Assembly (NCBI GenBank): GCA_036654375.1
Contig: JAVVSD010000012.1
Coordinates: forward strand, 1-48,760
DNA from: RZYX01 sp036654375
Lineage (GTDB): Bacteria; Bacillota; Clostridia; Oscillospirales; Acutalibacteraceae
DNA length: 48,760 nt
Reading direction: 5' to 3'
Part shown: positions 32,350 to 40,783 of the stretch, piece after piece
Layout of the letters: each line of letters starts with the position of its first letter
Position numbering within the stretch: position 1 is the stretch's first letter
Notes under the pieces: generated by a model
Database searches by the model: none
Told to the model about the DNA's origin: nothing
What the model saw: the letters and a program-made list of their open reading frames with translations, nothing else
Position numbers and translations under genes: made by a program

Positions 32350-34179
32350 TTATTCAACGGTAACAGATTTTGCAAGGTTTCTGGGTTTGTCAATATCGCA
32401 CTTTCTTGCCTTTGCGGTGTAGTAGCCAAGAAGCTGAAGAGGAACAACTTCAAGCGAAGGCATAAACAGATGGTGTGTCTTCGGCACATAGATAACATGG
32501 TCGCAAATATGCTTACACGCTGTGTTGCCCTCAACAGCCACACAAAGCACTTGAGCCCCTCTTGCCATAACTTCTTCAACATTGCTCATTGTCTTGTCAA
32601 CGAGCCTGTCAGAGCAACAAAGAGCAATCACAGAGGTGCCAGGCTCTATAAGAGAAATAGTTCCATGCTTAAGTTCACCTGCGGCATATGCTTCTGAATG
32701 AATATAGCTGATTTCCTTAAGCTTGAGTGACGCCTCAAGTGCCACTGCATAATCAAGGTTTCTGCCGATAAAATATGCATGCTCAAGGAATGTATAACGC
32801 TGTGCTATTCTATCTATATACTCTCTCTGCTTAAAGATATATTTTATTTTTTCAGGAAGAGTCACAAGCTCATCGAGAAGTTCTTTTGCATAGTTGTCAT
32901 CAATCTTGCCTGTTTGCTGTGCAAGATGAATTGCAAGCAGGTAAACGAGAGTCAGCTGTGTGCTGTATGCCTTTGTAGTGGCAACAGATATTTCCGGACC
33001 TGCCCATGTGTAGAGAACATCATCGCTCTCACTTGCTATGGACGAGCCAACAACATTGACAATTGACATAACGCGCGCTCCTCTTGCTTTAGCCTCACGA
33101 AGGGCAGCAAGAGTATCGGCGGTTTCACCGCTCTGGCTGATGATGAGAATAAGTGAATTCTTATCAACCAAAGGATAGCGATAACGAAACTCCGAAGCGA
33201 TGTCAACCTCAACGGTTATTTGTGCAAGCTCTTCAATAACATATTTTGCGACAACGCCAACATGGTAAGCAGAGCCACAAGCAAGAATAACTATCTTATT
33301 AAAGCTTTCAATCTGCTCTTTTGTAAGGCTTATATTGTCAAGCTTGATTTTTCTATCGTCTGTAATTCTTGGAGAAATAGTTGCCTTTATTGCGCTTGGC
33401 TGCTCCAAAATTTCTTTTATCATGAAATGCTCATGGCCACCTTTTTCTGCGGCGTCAACATCCCAAGTTATTTTAGTAATCTCTTTGTGTATTTCCTTGC
33501 CGTCCTTGTCAAAGAACTCAACGCTGTTTTTGCCAACAATTGCATATTCGTCGTCCATCATTTTATAGGTATCGCGGGTGTGAGCTAAAATGGCAGTGAT
33601 GTCAGACGCAATAAAGTTGCCAATTTCACTGACTGCAATGATAAGCGGGCTTGCTTTTCTGACGCAAATAAGCTTTTCCGGCTCGTCTTTACAGAGAATA
33701 CCTATAGAGTATGAGCCACTGAGCTGAGCAACAGTTTTTTGAACAGTTTCAAAAAAATTGCCGTTATAGTTTGTGTCAAGCAGATGAGCAATAACCTCTG
33801 TGTCAGTTTCAGAATGAAAGATAAAGCCTTTTGCAATAAGTTCCTGCTTCAACACAGCATAGTTTTCGATAATACCGTTGTGAACAACAGCAAAACGCCT
33901 TGACTTACTGATATGGGGATGAGAGTTAGCATCAGAAGGCTCGCCATGAGTTGCCCAGCGAGTATGTCCAATACCCATTGTCCCGCTTGGCTCTCTCGTT
34001 GAAGCAATCTTATCACGAAGAACAGCAAGCTTACCCTTTGTTTTAATAATATCAATATCCCCGTCCTCAAGAACAGCAATTCCAGCAGAGTCATAACCTC
34101 TGTACTCCAACTTCTCAAGACCATCAAGAAGAATAGGCGTAGCTTTTTGAGTGCCGGTAAATCCAATAATTCCACACAT
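32350..34179 (-). CDS. glmS: Glutamine-fructose-6-phosphate aminotransferase
   Basis: Makes glucosamine-6-phosphate from fructose-6-phosphate and glutamine, the entry step to cell-wall amino sugars. The N-terminal glutaminase domain begins at the catalytic Cys2 (MCGIIGFTG) and includes GHTRWATHGEP. Two SIS isomerase domains follow (ILACGSAYHVG and LIISQSGETADTL; then FIGRNLDYAVALEASLKLKEIS), and the C terminus PRNLAKSVTVE is diagnostic. 609 aa is the normal length. ATG 34179 follows TAGGAG with a 9-nt spacer. The 132-bp upstream region holds no glmS ribozyme that I can see. Confidence 0.97.
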   Translation of the reverse strand: MCGIIGFTGTQKATPILLDGLEKLEYRGYDSAGIAVLEDGDIDIIKTKGKLAVLRDKIASTREPSGTMGIGHTRWATHGEPSDANSHPHISKSRRFAVVHNGIIENYAVLKQELIAKGFIFHSETDTEVIAHLLDTNYNGNFFETVQKTVAQLSGSYSIGILCKDEPEKLICVRKASPLIIAVSEIGNFIASDITAILAHTRDTYKMMDDEYAIVGKNSVEFFDKDGKEIHKEITKITWDVDAAEKGGHEHFMIKEILEQPSAIKATISPRITDDRKIKLDNISLTKEQIESFNKIVILACGSAYHVGVVAKYVIEELAQITVEVDIASEFRYRYPLVDKNSLILIISQSGETADTLAALREAKARGARVMSIVNVVGSSIASESDDVLYTWAGPEISVATTKAYSTQLTLVYLLAIHLAQQTGKIDDNYAKELLDELVTLPEKIKYIFKQREYIDRIAQRYTFLEHAYFIGRNLDYAVALEASLKLKEISYIHSEAYAAGELKHGTISLIEPGTSVIALCCSDRLVDKTMSNVEEVMARGAQVLCVAVEGNTACKHICDHVIYVPKTHHLFMPSLEVVPLQLLGYYTAKARKCDIDKPRNLAKSVTVE

Positions 34180-34311
34180 AAAATAGTTCTCCTAACTTAT
34201 AAGGCAATAAAATTAATTATTAAATGCCTAATGTATAGTTTGCTATATTTTATAACAATATTGCAAAAAGGGCAAGAAAAAAATGCAACATATTTTAAGC
34301 AAGACTATATA

Positions 34312-34509
34312 CTAATTATAATAATTTTGTAGATGCTCTCCGATCTTTCTGCAATCAAGAGACATTTGATACATTCTCGCAATTTTTTGCCTTAACTCTA
34401 AGAGGTCGTTTCCGCTTTGAATTTTGAGGTTTGGTCTTAGTTCCCTTATCTGCGACCTAATAATATCAGACTGCTCAAGATACTCTGTGCCAAGTTCAAA
34501 TAATGTCAT
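34312..34509 (-). CDS. 65-aa helical protein, probably SOS-regulated
   Basis: I cannot assign a function. The sequence is wholly helical and charged (TLFELGTEYLEQSDIIRSQ to LDCRKIGEHLQNYYN), with no membrane segment and no LysM, so it is not a YneA-type division inhibitor. ATG 34509 lies 9 nt after AGGAGG; an ATG at 34518 abuts that site and is less likely. The promoter TTGAAA-N17-TATAAT (34585-34557) is followed by GAACAAATGTTC (34534-34545), a perfect Gram-positive LexA box. glmS lies 132 bp downstream. Confidence 0.75.
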   Translation of the reverse strand: MTLFELGTEYLEQSDIIRSQIRELRPNLKIQSGNDLLELRQKIARMYQMSLDCRKIGEHLQNYYN

Positions 34510-34533
34510 GGTTGTCATCCTCCTAATTAATTA

Positions 34534-34585
34534 GAACAAATGTTCGTCATAATTTAATTATACAAACATTGTGAAAATTTTTCAA
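34534..34585 (-). promoter_or_regulatory. Promoter with a consensus LexA box
   Basis: On the minus strand TTGAAA (34585-34580), 17 bp and TATAAT (34562-34557) form the promoter. The perfect palindrome GAAC-AAAT-GTTC spans 34534-34545, over the expected transcription start region. It shares its centre ACAAATGT with the lexA operator at 9752-9765. Confidence 0.75.
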
Positions 34586-34640
34586 CATCAAATTTCATGT
34601 CAAGGGCTTGGAGTACATACAATCGGACTCTAAAAATTTT

Positions 34641-34669
34641 TTGCAAAATTCAAAGTTTTTTGATACAAT
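34641..34669 (+). promoter_or_regulatory. Promoter of the cyclase-family gene
   Basis: TTGCAA (34641-34646), 17 bp, TACAAT (34664-34669), 34 bp before the ATG. Confidence 0.65.
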
Positions 34670-34703
34670 AAAATATATTTATAAAAGAAAAGGGGGCAGA
34701 TGT

Positions 34704-35303
34704 ATGAACATCATTGACATTTCCACAGATTTGCTGACCGCACAGGTTTTTGACGGTGACCCAGCTCCCAAAATCCAGCGACTGAGCAGGATGGATTGCG
34801 GAGATGAGTTTGAGCTTTCTGCCCTTTATTCATCACTACATACAGCAACACATATTGACGCACCACTTCATTTTATTGAAGATGGGGATTCAGTTGACAA
34901 GCTTGACATGGGCTGTTTCGTTGGTGCTTGCACAGTCATTGAGTTGCCAAAGGGAATGATAGCAGGAGTAACAATTGAACAGCTGTTTCCCAGAAGCTGT
35001 GAAAGGTTGCTTATAAAATCGGGCGGAAACGCACATTTTATGGCAGGTGCTGTTGAAGATGCTTGTAATCTTGGACTTAAGCTTATTGGAACAGATGGTC
35101 TTTCTATAGGAAAAGGCGAGGAAGATAGTGCGGTTCATCGAGCATTTCTTAACAACGCAGTGCCAATTTTAGAGGGGCTTGATTTGAGCCAAGTAAAAGC
35201 GGGAAAATATTTTTTAATAGCATTACCTGTTAAGATTTGTGGAGCAGAGGCATCTTTTTGCAGAGCAGTGCTTATTGATGACCACATATTTTGGGGTGGA
35301 TAA
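34704..35303 (+). CDS. Cyclase-family metal-dependent hydrolase (kynurenine formamidase-like)
   Basis: PF04199 proteins are Mn/Zn amidohydrolases such as KynB and related enzymes. The metal motif HxxTHxDxxxH is seen as HTATHIDAPLHF, with His46, His50, Asp52 and His56. 199 aa is typical. ATG 34704 follows AAAGGGGGCAGATGT; the frame runs upstream to 34608 without support. No kynurenine or tryptophan-catabolism genes are nearby, so the true substrate is unknown. It is a single-gene unit with promoter 34641-34669 and a hairpin terminator. Confidence 0.85.
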   Translation: MNIIDISTDLLTAQVFDGDPAPKIQRLSRMDCGDEFELSALYSSLHTATHIDAPLHFIEDGDSVDKLDMGCFVGACTVIELPKGMIAGVTIEQLFPRSCERLLIKSGGNAHFMAGAVEDACNLGLKLIGTDGLSIGKGEEDSAVHRAFLNNAVPILEGLDLSQVKAGKYFLIALPVKICGAEASFCRAVLIDDHIFWGG

Positions 35304-35356
35304 AAATAAAGCGGATTCTTTTTGTTGGTAAAGCCAGTTTATAACAAATTTTCTAT

Positions 35357-35392
35357 CAGGGGTGACCAAAAAGGTTGCCCCCTGTCTTTTTA
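35357..35392 (+). terminator. Terminator of the cyclase-family gene
   Basis: CAGGGG and CCCCTG with ACC/GGT closer to an AAAAA loop form an interrupted stem, followed by TCTTTTTAT. Confidence 0.7.
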
Positions 35393-35441
35393 TAAACAGA
35401 GCATTTTTAAACTATAAAATAGCGATGATATTTAGAATAAA

Positions 35442-35478
35442 AAAGACAATGGATGCCAAAAAGGCACCCATTGTCTTT
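35442..35478 (-). terminator. Terminator of the membrane-protein pair
   Basis: AAAGACAATGG and CCATTGTCTTT pair perfectly, with an inner TGCC/GGCA extension around AAAAA. On the minus strand the T-rich arm ends the transcript 29 bp past the stop codon of the 315-aa gene. Confidence 0.85.
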
Positions 35479-35506
35479 AATAACTTTATCTAAGCGAGAA
35501 ATTGGC

Positions 35507-36454
35507 TTAGTTTGCTTCGGCAACAGATTCGGCAAGACCATTGTCAGCAAGAACCTTTTTATATGCAGAAGTTTCGGTGTAGACTTCTTTCTTGAAGGGG
35601 TTAATCTTCTGCTTTCTTACCATGATGATTTCATAAATAAGAACGCCGATATTCATAGCGAGTGCAGCACAGCTGAGAAGCATCAAAGCTGTTGGATTGT
35701 GCGTTGACTTAACAGCAAACGCCGAGCTGTCTGCAAAAGCAGGGAATGTTAGAGTAAACATGGCATACAGAGCAAGAGTCTGTGCACGATGCTGGAGCCA
35801 GCAACCACGCTTTATGAAAACTTCTGCGAGTGTTGCAGAAATGAGGATAATGAAGCCTGCATAGAAAGAGCGGTCTGAGATGCAGTTGTAACAATATGCA
35901 AAGTTCCACAAATCATATGCAATAATCCAGAACCAGAGCTGATCTGCCCAAACCATATCGCGAGATTTGGTTTTTGAAACACGAATGCAGACCCAGCCTG
36001 TAATTGTAACAATGTTTATGATACCTGCAATAGCGTTGATTATGTTCCAAGGACCGCCAAGAAGATAGAGTCCGTTTTCAACAACGCCTGGAGATGAGAA
36101 AACTTCAATGTCGCGATAAACTGCTTCAAGTATATTGATTGAGAGGATAAGACCAGGATAAATAAGGAAAAACTTATTTTTATCCATGCCCTTAACAAAG
36201 CGTAAAATCATAAAGCCGATAACGCCGGCAAGAGCGGAATAAGTCTTTACCCATGCAAACCAGTATCCACCGGTAGAGCCTGAGCCTGCTGTTTTTGGCC
36301 AAACAAAAATGGTAAGTGCTATTGGAAGTGCGATGTAAAAAACGACTGACAACCATTTGCTGCGTCTGGTAAGTTCGTTAACTAACATCAAACAAGCCAT
36401 AACGCCAAGTGCAACAAGCACAGTTTTAAAAGGAATTGCTTCAAAGAAAAACAT
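35507..36454 (-). CDS. Multi-pass membrane protein (DUF5692-like)
   Basis: 315 aa with eight or so hydrophobic segments. I recall similar clostridial proteins as DUF5692, with no known function. Notable motifs are SINILEAVYRDIE, GGPWNIINAIAGI, FWIIAYDLWNFAYCYN and a C-terminal cytoplasmic tail rich in Lys and Ala. The motif set recurs in the upstream gene (36474-37253), so the two are distant paralogues. ATG 36454 follows AATAGGAGGGTAAACT. It lies 19 bp after that gene, in the same operon. Confidence 0.78.
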   Translation of the reverse strand: MFFFEAIPFKTVLVALGVMACLMLVNELTRRSKWLSVVFYIALPIALTIFVWPKTAGSGSTGGYWFAWVKTYSALAGVIGFMILRFVKGMDKNKFFLIYPGLILSINILEAVYRDIEVFSSPGVVENGLYLLGGPWNIINAIAGIINIVTITGWVCIRVSKTKSRDMVWADQLWFWIIAYDLWNFAYCYNCISDRSFYAGFIILISATLAEVFIKRGCWLQHRAQTLALYAMFTLTFPAFADSSAFAVKSTHNPTALMLLSCAALAMNIGVLIYEIIMVRKQKINPFKKEVYTETSAYKKVLADNGLAESVAEAN

Positions 36455-36473
36455 AGTTTACCCTCCTATTAAT

Positions 36474-37253
36474 TTATTTTATGAGAACTGATGCTACAAT
36501 AAGTGCAACATTTATAACCATAAATACTATCTGAACGCCAGCTTTCTGGGTTGATGCTACAAACTTTGAGAAACGGTCATCCTTAAGAGCCTCTTCCCAA
36601 GTGTCTTTTTTAGCAATCTGTATAAATCCAGCAATTGTAAGCGAATTTGCGCGGAAAATAAGCCACAGACCTGGGTTCATTGTGGCAATGACGCCGATTA
36701 TAGGAGATATGAGAACACCAATGTGATATTTTGCGATTGATGGGCTAAATTCATTTGTTACAAAGAACCAGTTCCAAATTGTATAAGCAATCCACCAAAG
36801 AACGGTGCCAAGAGCTGTGTAACCCGCAACATAATATTTGCCTTCGTCAAGCCATGTGCCGTTCATCCAGAAAATAGAAACAGCAAGGGCAAGACCAGAT
36901 ACAACATTCCAGTATTTTTTCTTTTTAAGGTCGGTAAGAGTGGCCTCCAATATGTTTATGACAAGGAAAATCAAAACAATTTTAACATAAAACTGACCGT
37001 CCAAAATGTTGAGTGCTGCAAAAACAACCAACAATCTCATAACAACAAGTGTGGAAAGCTTAAGCTTTTCAAAGAACACGGTTTTAAGCTTAATGAGAAC
37101 AACAATTGGGATAATGACATTGATTGGAATGTTTGCCCAAACAGGGTTGTAGGATGTTAGCATTGCAAGACCTGCGAACAATACTGTTAGAATAACAAGC
37201 AAAAGATTTTGATTTATTTTACCAATTGCATTGTCAAATGATTTTTTCTCCAT
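36474..37253 (-). CDS. Multi-pass membrane protein, paralogue of the downstream gene
   Basis: 259 aa, about eight hydrophobic segments. Shared motifs with the 315-aa product are VINILEATLTDLKKKKYW (versus SINILEAVYRDIE) and LWWIAYTIWNWFFVTNE (versus FWIIAYDLWNFAYCYN), in the same order and at similar distance. The charged residues inside predicted membrane segments suggest a transporter or lipid-acting enzyme, but nothing more can be said. ATG 37253 follows AAGGAGATGAAGTA. It is the first gene of a two-gene unit and is divergent from the acyl-CoA synthetase. Confidence 0.75.
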   Translation of the reverse strand: MEKKSFDNAIGKINQNLLLVILTVLFAGLAMLTSYNPVWANIPINVIIPIVVLIKLKTVFFEKLKLSTLVVMRLLVVFAALNILDGQFYVKIVLIFLVINILEATLTDLKKKKYWNVVSGLALAVSIFWMNGTWLDEGKYYVAGYTALGTVLWWIAYTIWNWFFVTNEFSPSIAKYHIGVLISPIIGVIATMNPGLWLIFRANSLTIAGFIQIAKKDTWEEALKDDRFSKFVASTQKAGVQIVFMVINVALIVASVLIK

Positions 37254-37320
37254 TACTTCATCTCCTTATAATATGGGGTACTTAGCACTCTGGATAGGCC
37301 AAAGCTCACTAATTGTTAAT

Positions 37321-37349
37321 ATTATAACAATTTAATTTTAAAAAGTAAA
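37321..37349 (-). promoter_or_regulatory. Promoter of the membrane-protein pair
   Basis: On the minus strand TTTACT (37349-37344), 17 bp, TATAAT (37326-37321), 67 bp before the ATG. Confidence 0.6.
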
Positions 37350-37559
37350 TAGTTTTACAGAATAAAGTTCGATGAATTTTTTTGCAAAGAATTTACTAAG
37401 ATACCATAATAATGAATACGCACATTTAATACATAGTTTATTCAACAAAATTTGAAATATAAATCAAATATGATAATTCCTCAAAGTCATTAAAATGCCT
37501 ATAGTATATATAAAGTATAGGATTCTTTTGAAAATCATAAAATTTTGTGTCATATATCA

Positions 37560-37588
37560 TTGAAAAAATATTTCTAATTTGATAGAAT
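37560..37588 (+). promoter_or_regulatory. Promoter of the acyl-CoA synthetase gene
   Basis: TTGAAA (37560-37565), 17 bp, TAGAAT (37583-37588). The expected start is at about 37595, the first base of the hairpin described in the next entry. Confidence 0.6.
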
Positions 37589-37594
37589 ACTTAG

Positions 37595-37628
37595 ATATCA
37601 GCAAAATCAGATTTTTTGCTGATATTTT
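37595..37628 (+). promoter_or_regulatory. 5'-end hairpin in the acyl-CoA synthetase leader
   Basis: ATATCAGCAAAA (37595-37606) pairs perfectly with TTTTGCTGATAT (37614-37625), followed by TTTT. It may stabilise the 5' end of the mRNA or act as an attenuator 34 bp before the GTG start. Confidence 0.55.
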
Positions 37629-37661
37629 AATAGATAGTAAATTAGGTAAGGAGGAAAAACA

Positions 37662-39329
37662 GTGGAAAATTTCTTGACACGCACGCTCGGAGAGCAAATT
37701 GCGGAAATGGCTCGTAAGTATCCTGATGATAATATGATTAATTATACTGACAGGGACTACAAACGCACATGGAAAGAGTTCGACCAGGAATGTGAAACTA
37801 TTGCGAGGGGATTTATGTCCTTAGGACTAAAAAAAGGCTCGCATATCTCAATATGGGCAACAAATGTGCCACAGTGGCTACTAACATTTTTCGCAAGCGC
37901 CAAAATGGGCGGAGTACTTATCACCGTTAATACCAGCTATAAGATTTTTGAGCTTGAATATCAGCTTAGACAATCAGATTCGGATGCAATAGTCCTAATT
38001 GACGGATTCAAAGGCACAAGCTACATTGATATTATTAACGAGCTTTGTCCAATGCTAAAGGACAGCGAGCCAGGAAAACTTGACCATCCAACACTTCCAA
38101 GACTTAAAACAATAATATATGCAGGCGAGGAAGAGTGTCCTGCAGGGATGGTTAATTGGAACGACCTTTACATACTTGCTGAAAAAACTCCATATGATGA
38201 ATTTAAGGCTTTAAGCGACAGATGTGATTGCCATGAGATAGTAAACATTCAGTATACTTCAGGAACAACAGGCTTCCCAAAGGGAGTAATGCTCTCTCAC
38301 TATAATATTCTCAACAATGGGCATACAATTGGTGATGGAATGAAGCTTACCCATGAGGATAAGCTTTGCATAACGGTTCCATTTTTCCATTGCTTTGGAA
38401 TGGTGCTTGCACTTATGTCGTGCATAACGCATGGGACACCTTTTGTGCCTATTGATATGTTTAGCCCAGAAAAGGTAATGTATGCATTGCAAAACGAAGG
38501 TTGTACAGCAGTACATGGAGTTCCGACAATGTTTATAGCAATGATGGATAACCCAAACTTTTCAAAATACGACTTTTCAAAGATGCGAACAGGAATAATG
38601 GCGGGATCACCATGTCCGATAAAGACGATGCGTGAAGTAATAACAAAGATGAACATGAAAGATATTGTTATCGTTTTCGGACAGACAGAGGCATCACCGG
38701 GCTGCACAATGACCAGAACAAATGACACGGAAGAGCATCGTTGCACAACAGTTGGCAAGGCGTTTCCTGGAGTTGAATGTAAGATTGTCGACCCTGAAAC
38801 AGGAGAGAAGTTGCCAGTCGGAGAAATCGGCGAGTTTTGTGCAAAAGGTTATAACATAATGAAGGGTTACTATAAAATGCCAGAGGCAACAGCTCTTGCA
38901 ATAGACAAGGACGGGTGGCTGCATTTTGGTGACCTTGCAATGTGCGATGAAGAAGGCTATTATAAAGTTACAGGTCGTCTTAAAGATATGATAATTCGTG
39001 GTGGCGAAAACATTTACCCAAAAGAGCTGGAGGAGTGTCTTTATAACCACCCAGATGTTAAAGATGTTCAAGTTATTGGTATTCCAAGCAAAAAATATGG
39101 CGAGGAAGTTTGTGCCTGCGTTATTCTCCGAGAGGATTCAAAGGTAACTGAAGAGGATATAAGAGAATATTACAAGCAAATGGTTGCATTCTTTAAAATC
39201 CCCAAAAAGGTTTGGTTCTTGGATGAGTTTCCAATGACATCAAGCGGAAAAATTCAAAAGTTTATTCTTCGTGACCAAGCAATAGAGCATTTTGCACTTC
39301 AGGCAGACAGTGCAATCGAAACAGCTTAA
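37662..39329 (+). CDS. AMP-forming acyl-CoA synthetase
   Basis: Activates a carboxylic acid (medium- or long-chain fatty acid, or an aryl acid) to its CoA thioester through an acyl-adenylate. Core motifs are all present: A3 YTSGTTGFPKG (198-208), A5 FGQTEAS, A7 GWLHFGDLA, A8 TGRLKDMIIRGGENIYPKE, and the C-terminal catalytic Lys in SGKIQKF. 555 aa is full length and it most resembles FadD/fatty-acyl-CoA synthetases. The start is GTG 37662, 7 nt after AGGAGG. It is followed after 16 bp by the isomerase gene. The acid used cannot be deduced. Confidence 0.9.
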   Translation: MENFLTRTLGEQIAEMARKYPDDNMINYTDRDYKRTWKEFDQECETIARGFMSLGLKKGSHISIWATNVPQWLLTFFASAKMGGVLITVNTSYKIFELEYQLRQSDSDAIVLIDGFKGTSYIDIINELCPMLKDSEPGKLDHPTLPRLKTIIYAGEEECPAGMVNWNDLYILAEKTPYDEFKALSDRCDCHEIVNIQYTSGTTGFPKGVMLSHYNILNNGHTIGDGMKLTHEDKLCITVPFFHCFGMVLALMSCITHGTPFVPIDMFSPEKVMYALQNEGCTAVHGVPTMFIAMMDNPNFSKYDFSKMRTGIMAGSPCPIKTMREVITKMNMKDIVIVFGQTEASPGCTMTRTNDTEEHRCTTVGKAFPGVECKIVDPETGEKLPVGEIGEFCAKGYNIMKGYYKMPEATALAIDKDGWLHFGDLAMCDEEGYYKVTGRLKDMIIRGGENIYPKELEECLYNHPDVKDVQVIGIPSKKYGEEVCACVILREDSKVTEEDIREYYKQMVAFFKIPKKVWFLDEFPMTSSGKIQKFILRDQAIEHFALQADSAIETA

Positions 39330-39345
39330 GAAAGGAAGGTCGGAT

Positions 39346-40149
39346 ATGAAACTATCATTTTCAACACTCGGCTGTCCAAGCTGGAGTCTTGACGAGGTTT
39401 TTTCAGCAGCAAAGGACCTTGGTTTTGACGGAGTGGAAATCAGAGGCATCTCTGATAAGATATATGTTCCAGACTTTGAGGCATTCAAAGATGAAAATCT
39501 TCAAAAAACAAAAAATGCAATCACAAAAATAAATCTCAAAATCCCTGTTTTGGACTCGGGAGCAGTTATTGCAGACCATGACAAAGCGCAGAATTCTTTT
39601 GCAGAAGCGTGTGACTATATCAATCTTGCATCAAAGCTCGGCGTAAAATATGTAAGAGTAATGGGTACAGGTGAGCCGCAGGTTACAGATGGCAATTTTG
39701 AGCGTGCAGCACAGCTTTATGGCTTGCTCTGTGAGTATGCGTCAATTTTTGGAGTTACACCACTTATTGAAACAAACGGAAAGCTTGCAGATTCAAAAGA
39801 AATGATAAAGCTTATGGAGCAGTCGGGAAATAAAAACTGCGGAGTTGTGTGGGATGTTCATCACACTGTGCGTTTTGCGAGTGAAACACCAGAGCAAACA
39901 GCAAAAGAACTCGGCTCACTTATCAAGCATGTTCATCTAAAGGACTCTGTAGTTTCAAATGGAAACATTGAGTATAAGATGATGGGATACGGAGATATGC
40001 CAATTAAAAAGACAATCGAAGCACTAAGAGAAATTGATTTTGATGGCTTTGTTTCGCTTGAATGGGTAAAGCGGTGGAAGCCTGATTTGCAAGAGCCGGG
40101 CATTGTATTTGCACATTTTGCATCATATATGAGAGCATTGTTAAATTAA
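39346..40149 (+). CDS. Sugar phosphate isomerase/epimerase-like TIM-barrel protein
   Basis: 267 aa, AP-endonuclease-2/IolE-type TIM barrel. Typical features are STLGCPSWSLDEVFSAAKDLG, DGVEIRG, a metal-site Glu in PLIETNGK, His in VWDVHHT, and HVHLKDS with the final SLEWVKRW. Such proteins are isomerases, epimerases or dehydratases of sugars and inositols. ATG 39346 follows AAGGAAGGTCGGAT; an upstream extension has no site. It lies 16 bp after the acyl-CoA synthetase and is likely co-transcribed. The substrate is not evident. Confidence 0.85.
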   Translation: MKLSFSTLGCPSWSLDEVFSAAKDLGFDGVEIRGISDKIYVPDFEAFKDENLQKTKNAITKINLKIPVLDSGAVIADHDKAQNSFAEACDYINLASKLGVKYVRVMGTGEPQVTDGNFERAAQLYGLLCEYASIFGVTPLIETNGKLADSKEMIKLMEQSGNKNCGVVWDVHHTVRFASETPEQTAKELGSLIKHVHLKDSVVSNGNIEYKMMGYGDMPIKKTIEALREIDFDGFVSLEWVKRWKPDLQEPGIVFAHFASYMRALLN

Positions 40150-40168
40150 CTGATAATGGGGTGTATGT

Positions 40169-40666
40169 ATGCCAAAGAGAGAAGGATATATTAGCTGGGA
40201 TGAGTACTTTATGGGGATTGCCATGCTTTCGGCAAACCGTAGTAAGGACCCAAACACACAGGTTGGAGCCTGTATTGTAAACGGCAAAAACAAAATCATG
40301 TCGGTTGGATACAATGGATTTCCTATGGGCTGTAGTGACGATGAATTTCCATGGGAACGCACAGGCGAAGAAGTTGACACGAAGTATCCATATGTCTGCC
40401 ATGCAGAGCTGAATGCAATTCTAAACACTGCGGGTGGAAGCCTTGAGGGGTGCAAGATTTATGTTGCTCTTTTTCCATGCAATGAATGTGCAAAAGCAAT
40501 CATCCAGTGTGGAATTTCCGAGATTGTCTATATCTCTGACAAGTATGCAGACACACCGGGGGTAAAGGCTTCAAAAAGAATGTTTAAGGCAGCGGGTGTA
40601 AAATGCACAAAACTTTCAGGTGCGCATGATGAATTAACCCTAAATTTCAGAGAAGAGGATATTTAA
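40169..40666 (+). CDS. dCMP deaminase (ComEB family)
   Basis: Converts dCMP to dUMP, feeding dTMP synthesis. The zinc and catalytic residues are in HAELNAIL (His, Glu) and PCNECAKAI (two Cys). An early SANRSKDPNTQVGACIV stretch is diagnostic of the deoxycytidylate deaminase family. 165 aa is normal. ATG 40169 follows a weak GGGGTG site. It is the last gene of the unit, 19 bp after the TIM-barrel gene, and is followed by a strong bidirectional terminator. Confidence 0.92.
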   Translation: MPKREGYISWDEYFMGIAMLSANRSKDPNTQVGACIVNGKNKIMSVGYNGFPMGCSDDEFPWERTGEEVDTKYPYVCHAELNAILNTAGGSLEGCKIYVALFPCNECAKAIIQCGISEIVYISDKYADTPGVKASKRMFKAAGVKCTKLSGAHDELTLNFREEDI

Positions 40667-40689
40667 TAAATTTTCAATTAAAAAACTTT

Positions 40690-40721
40690 AAAGGGACAGT
40701 CAATTTGTGACTGTCCCTTTT
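40690..40721. terminator. Bidirectional terminator between dCMP deaminase and nrdG
   Basis: AAAGGGACAGTCA (40690-40702) pairs with TGACTGTCCCTTT (40708-40720) around 5 nt, with Ts on both strands. Confidence 0.92.
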
Positions 40722-40783
40722 GTTTGTGCTATGCTTTTTTTATTTAATATTTTGCCCTGGGATTTTAAAAGGAAATAAAGCGG

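Larger units (their letters stand above)
37254..37661. other. Divergent intergenic region, 408 bp
   Basis: No gene is visible. It holds the two divergent promoters and the leader hairpin listed separately. The middle (about 37370-37550) is very AT-rich, with short repeated motifs but no clear inverted repeat. Confidence 0.7.

Noticed and set aside
34180..34320. A glmS ribozyme upstream of glmS
   Set aside because: The upstream sequence is short and very AT-rich and lacks the conserved ribozyme core. Another gene begins within 132 bp, leaving no room for the usual fold.
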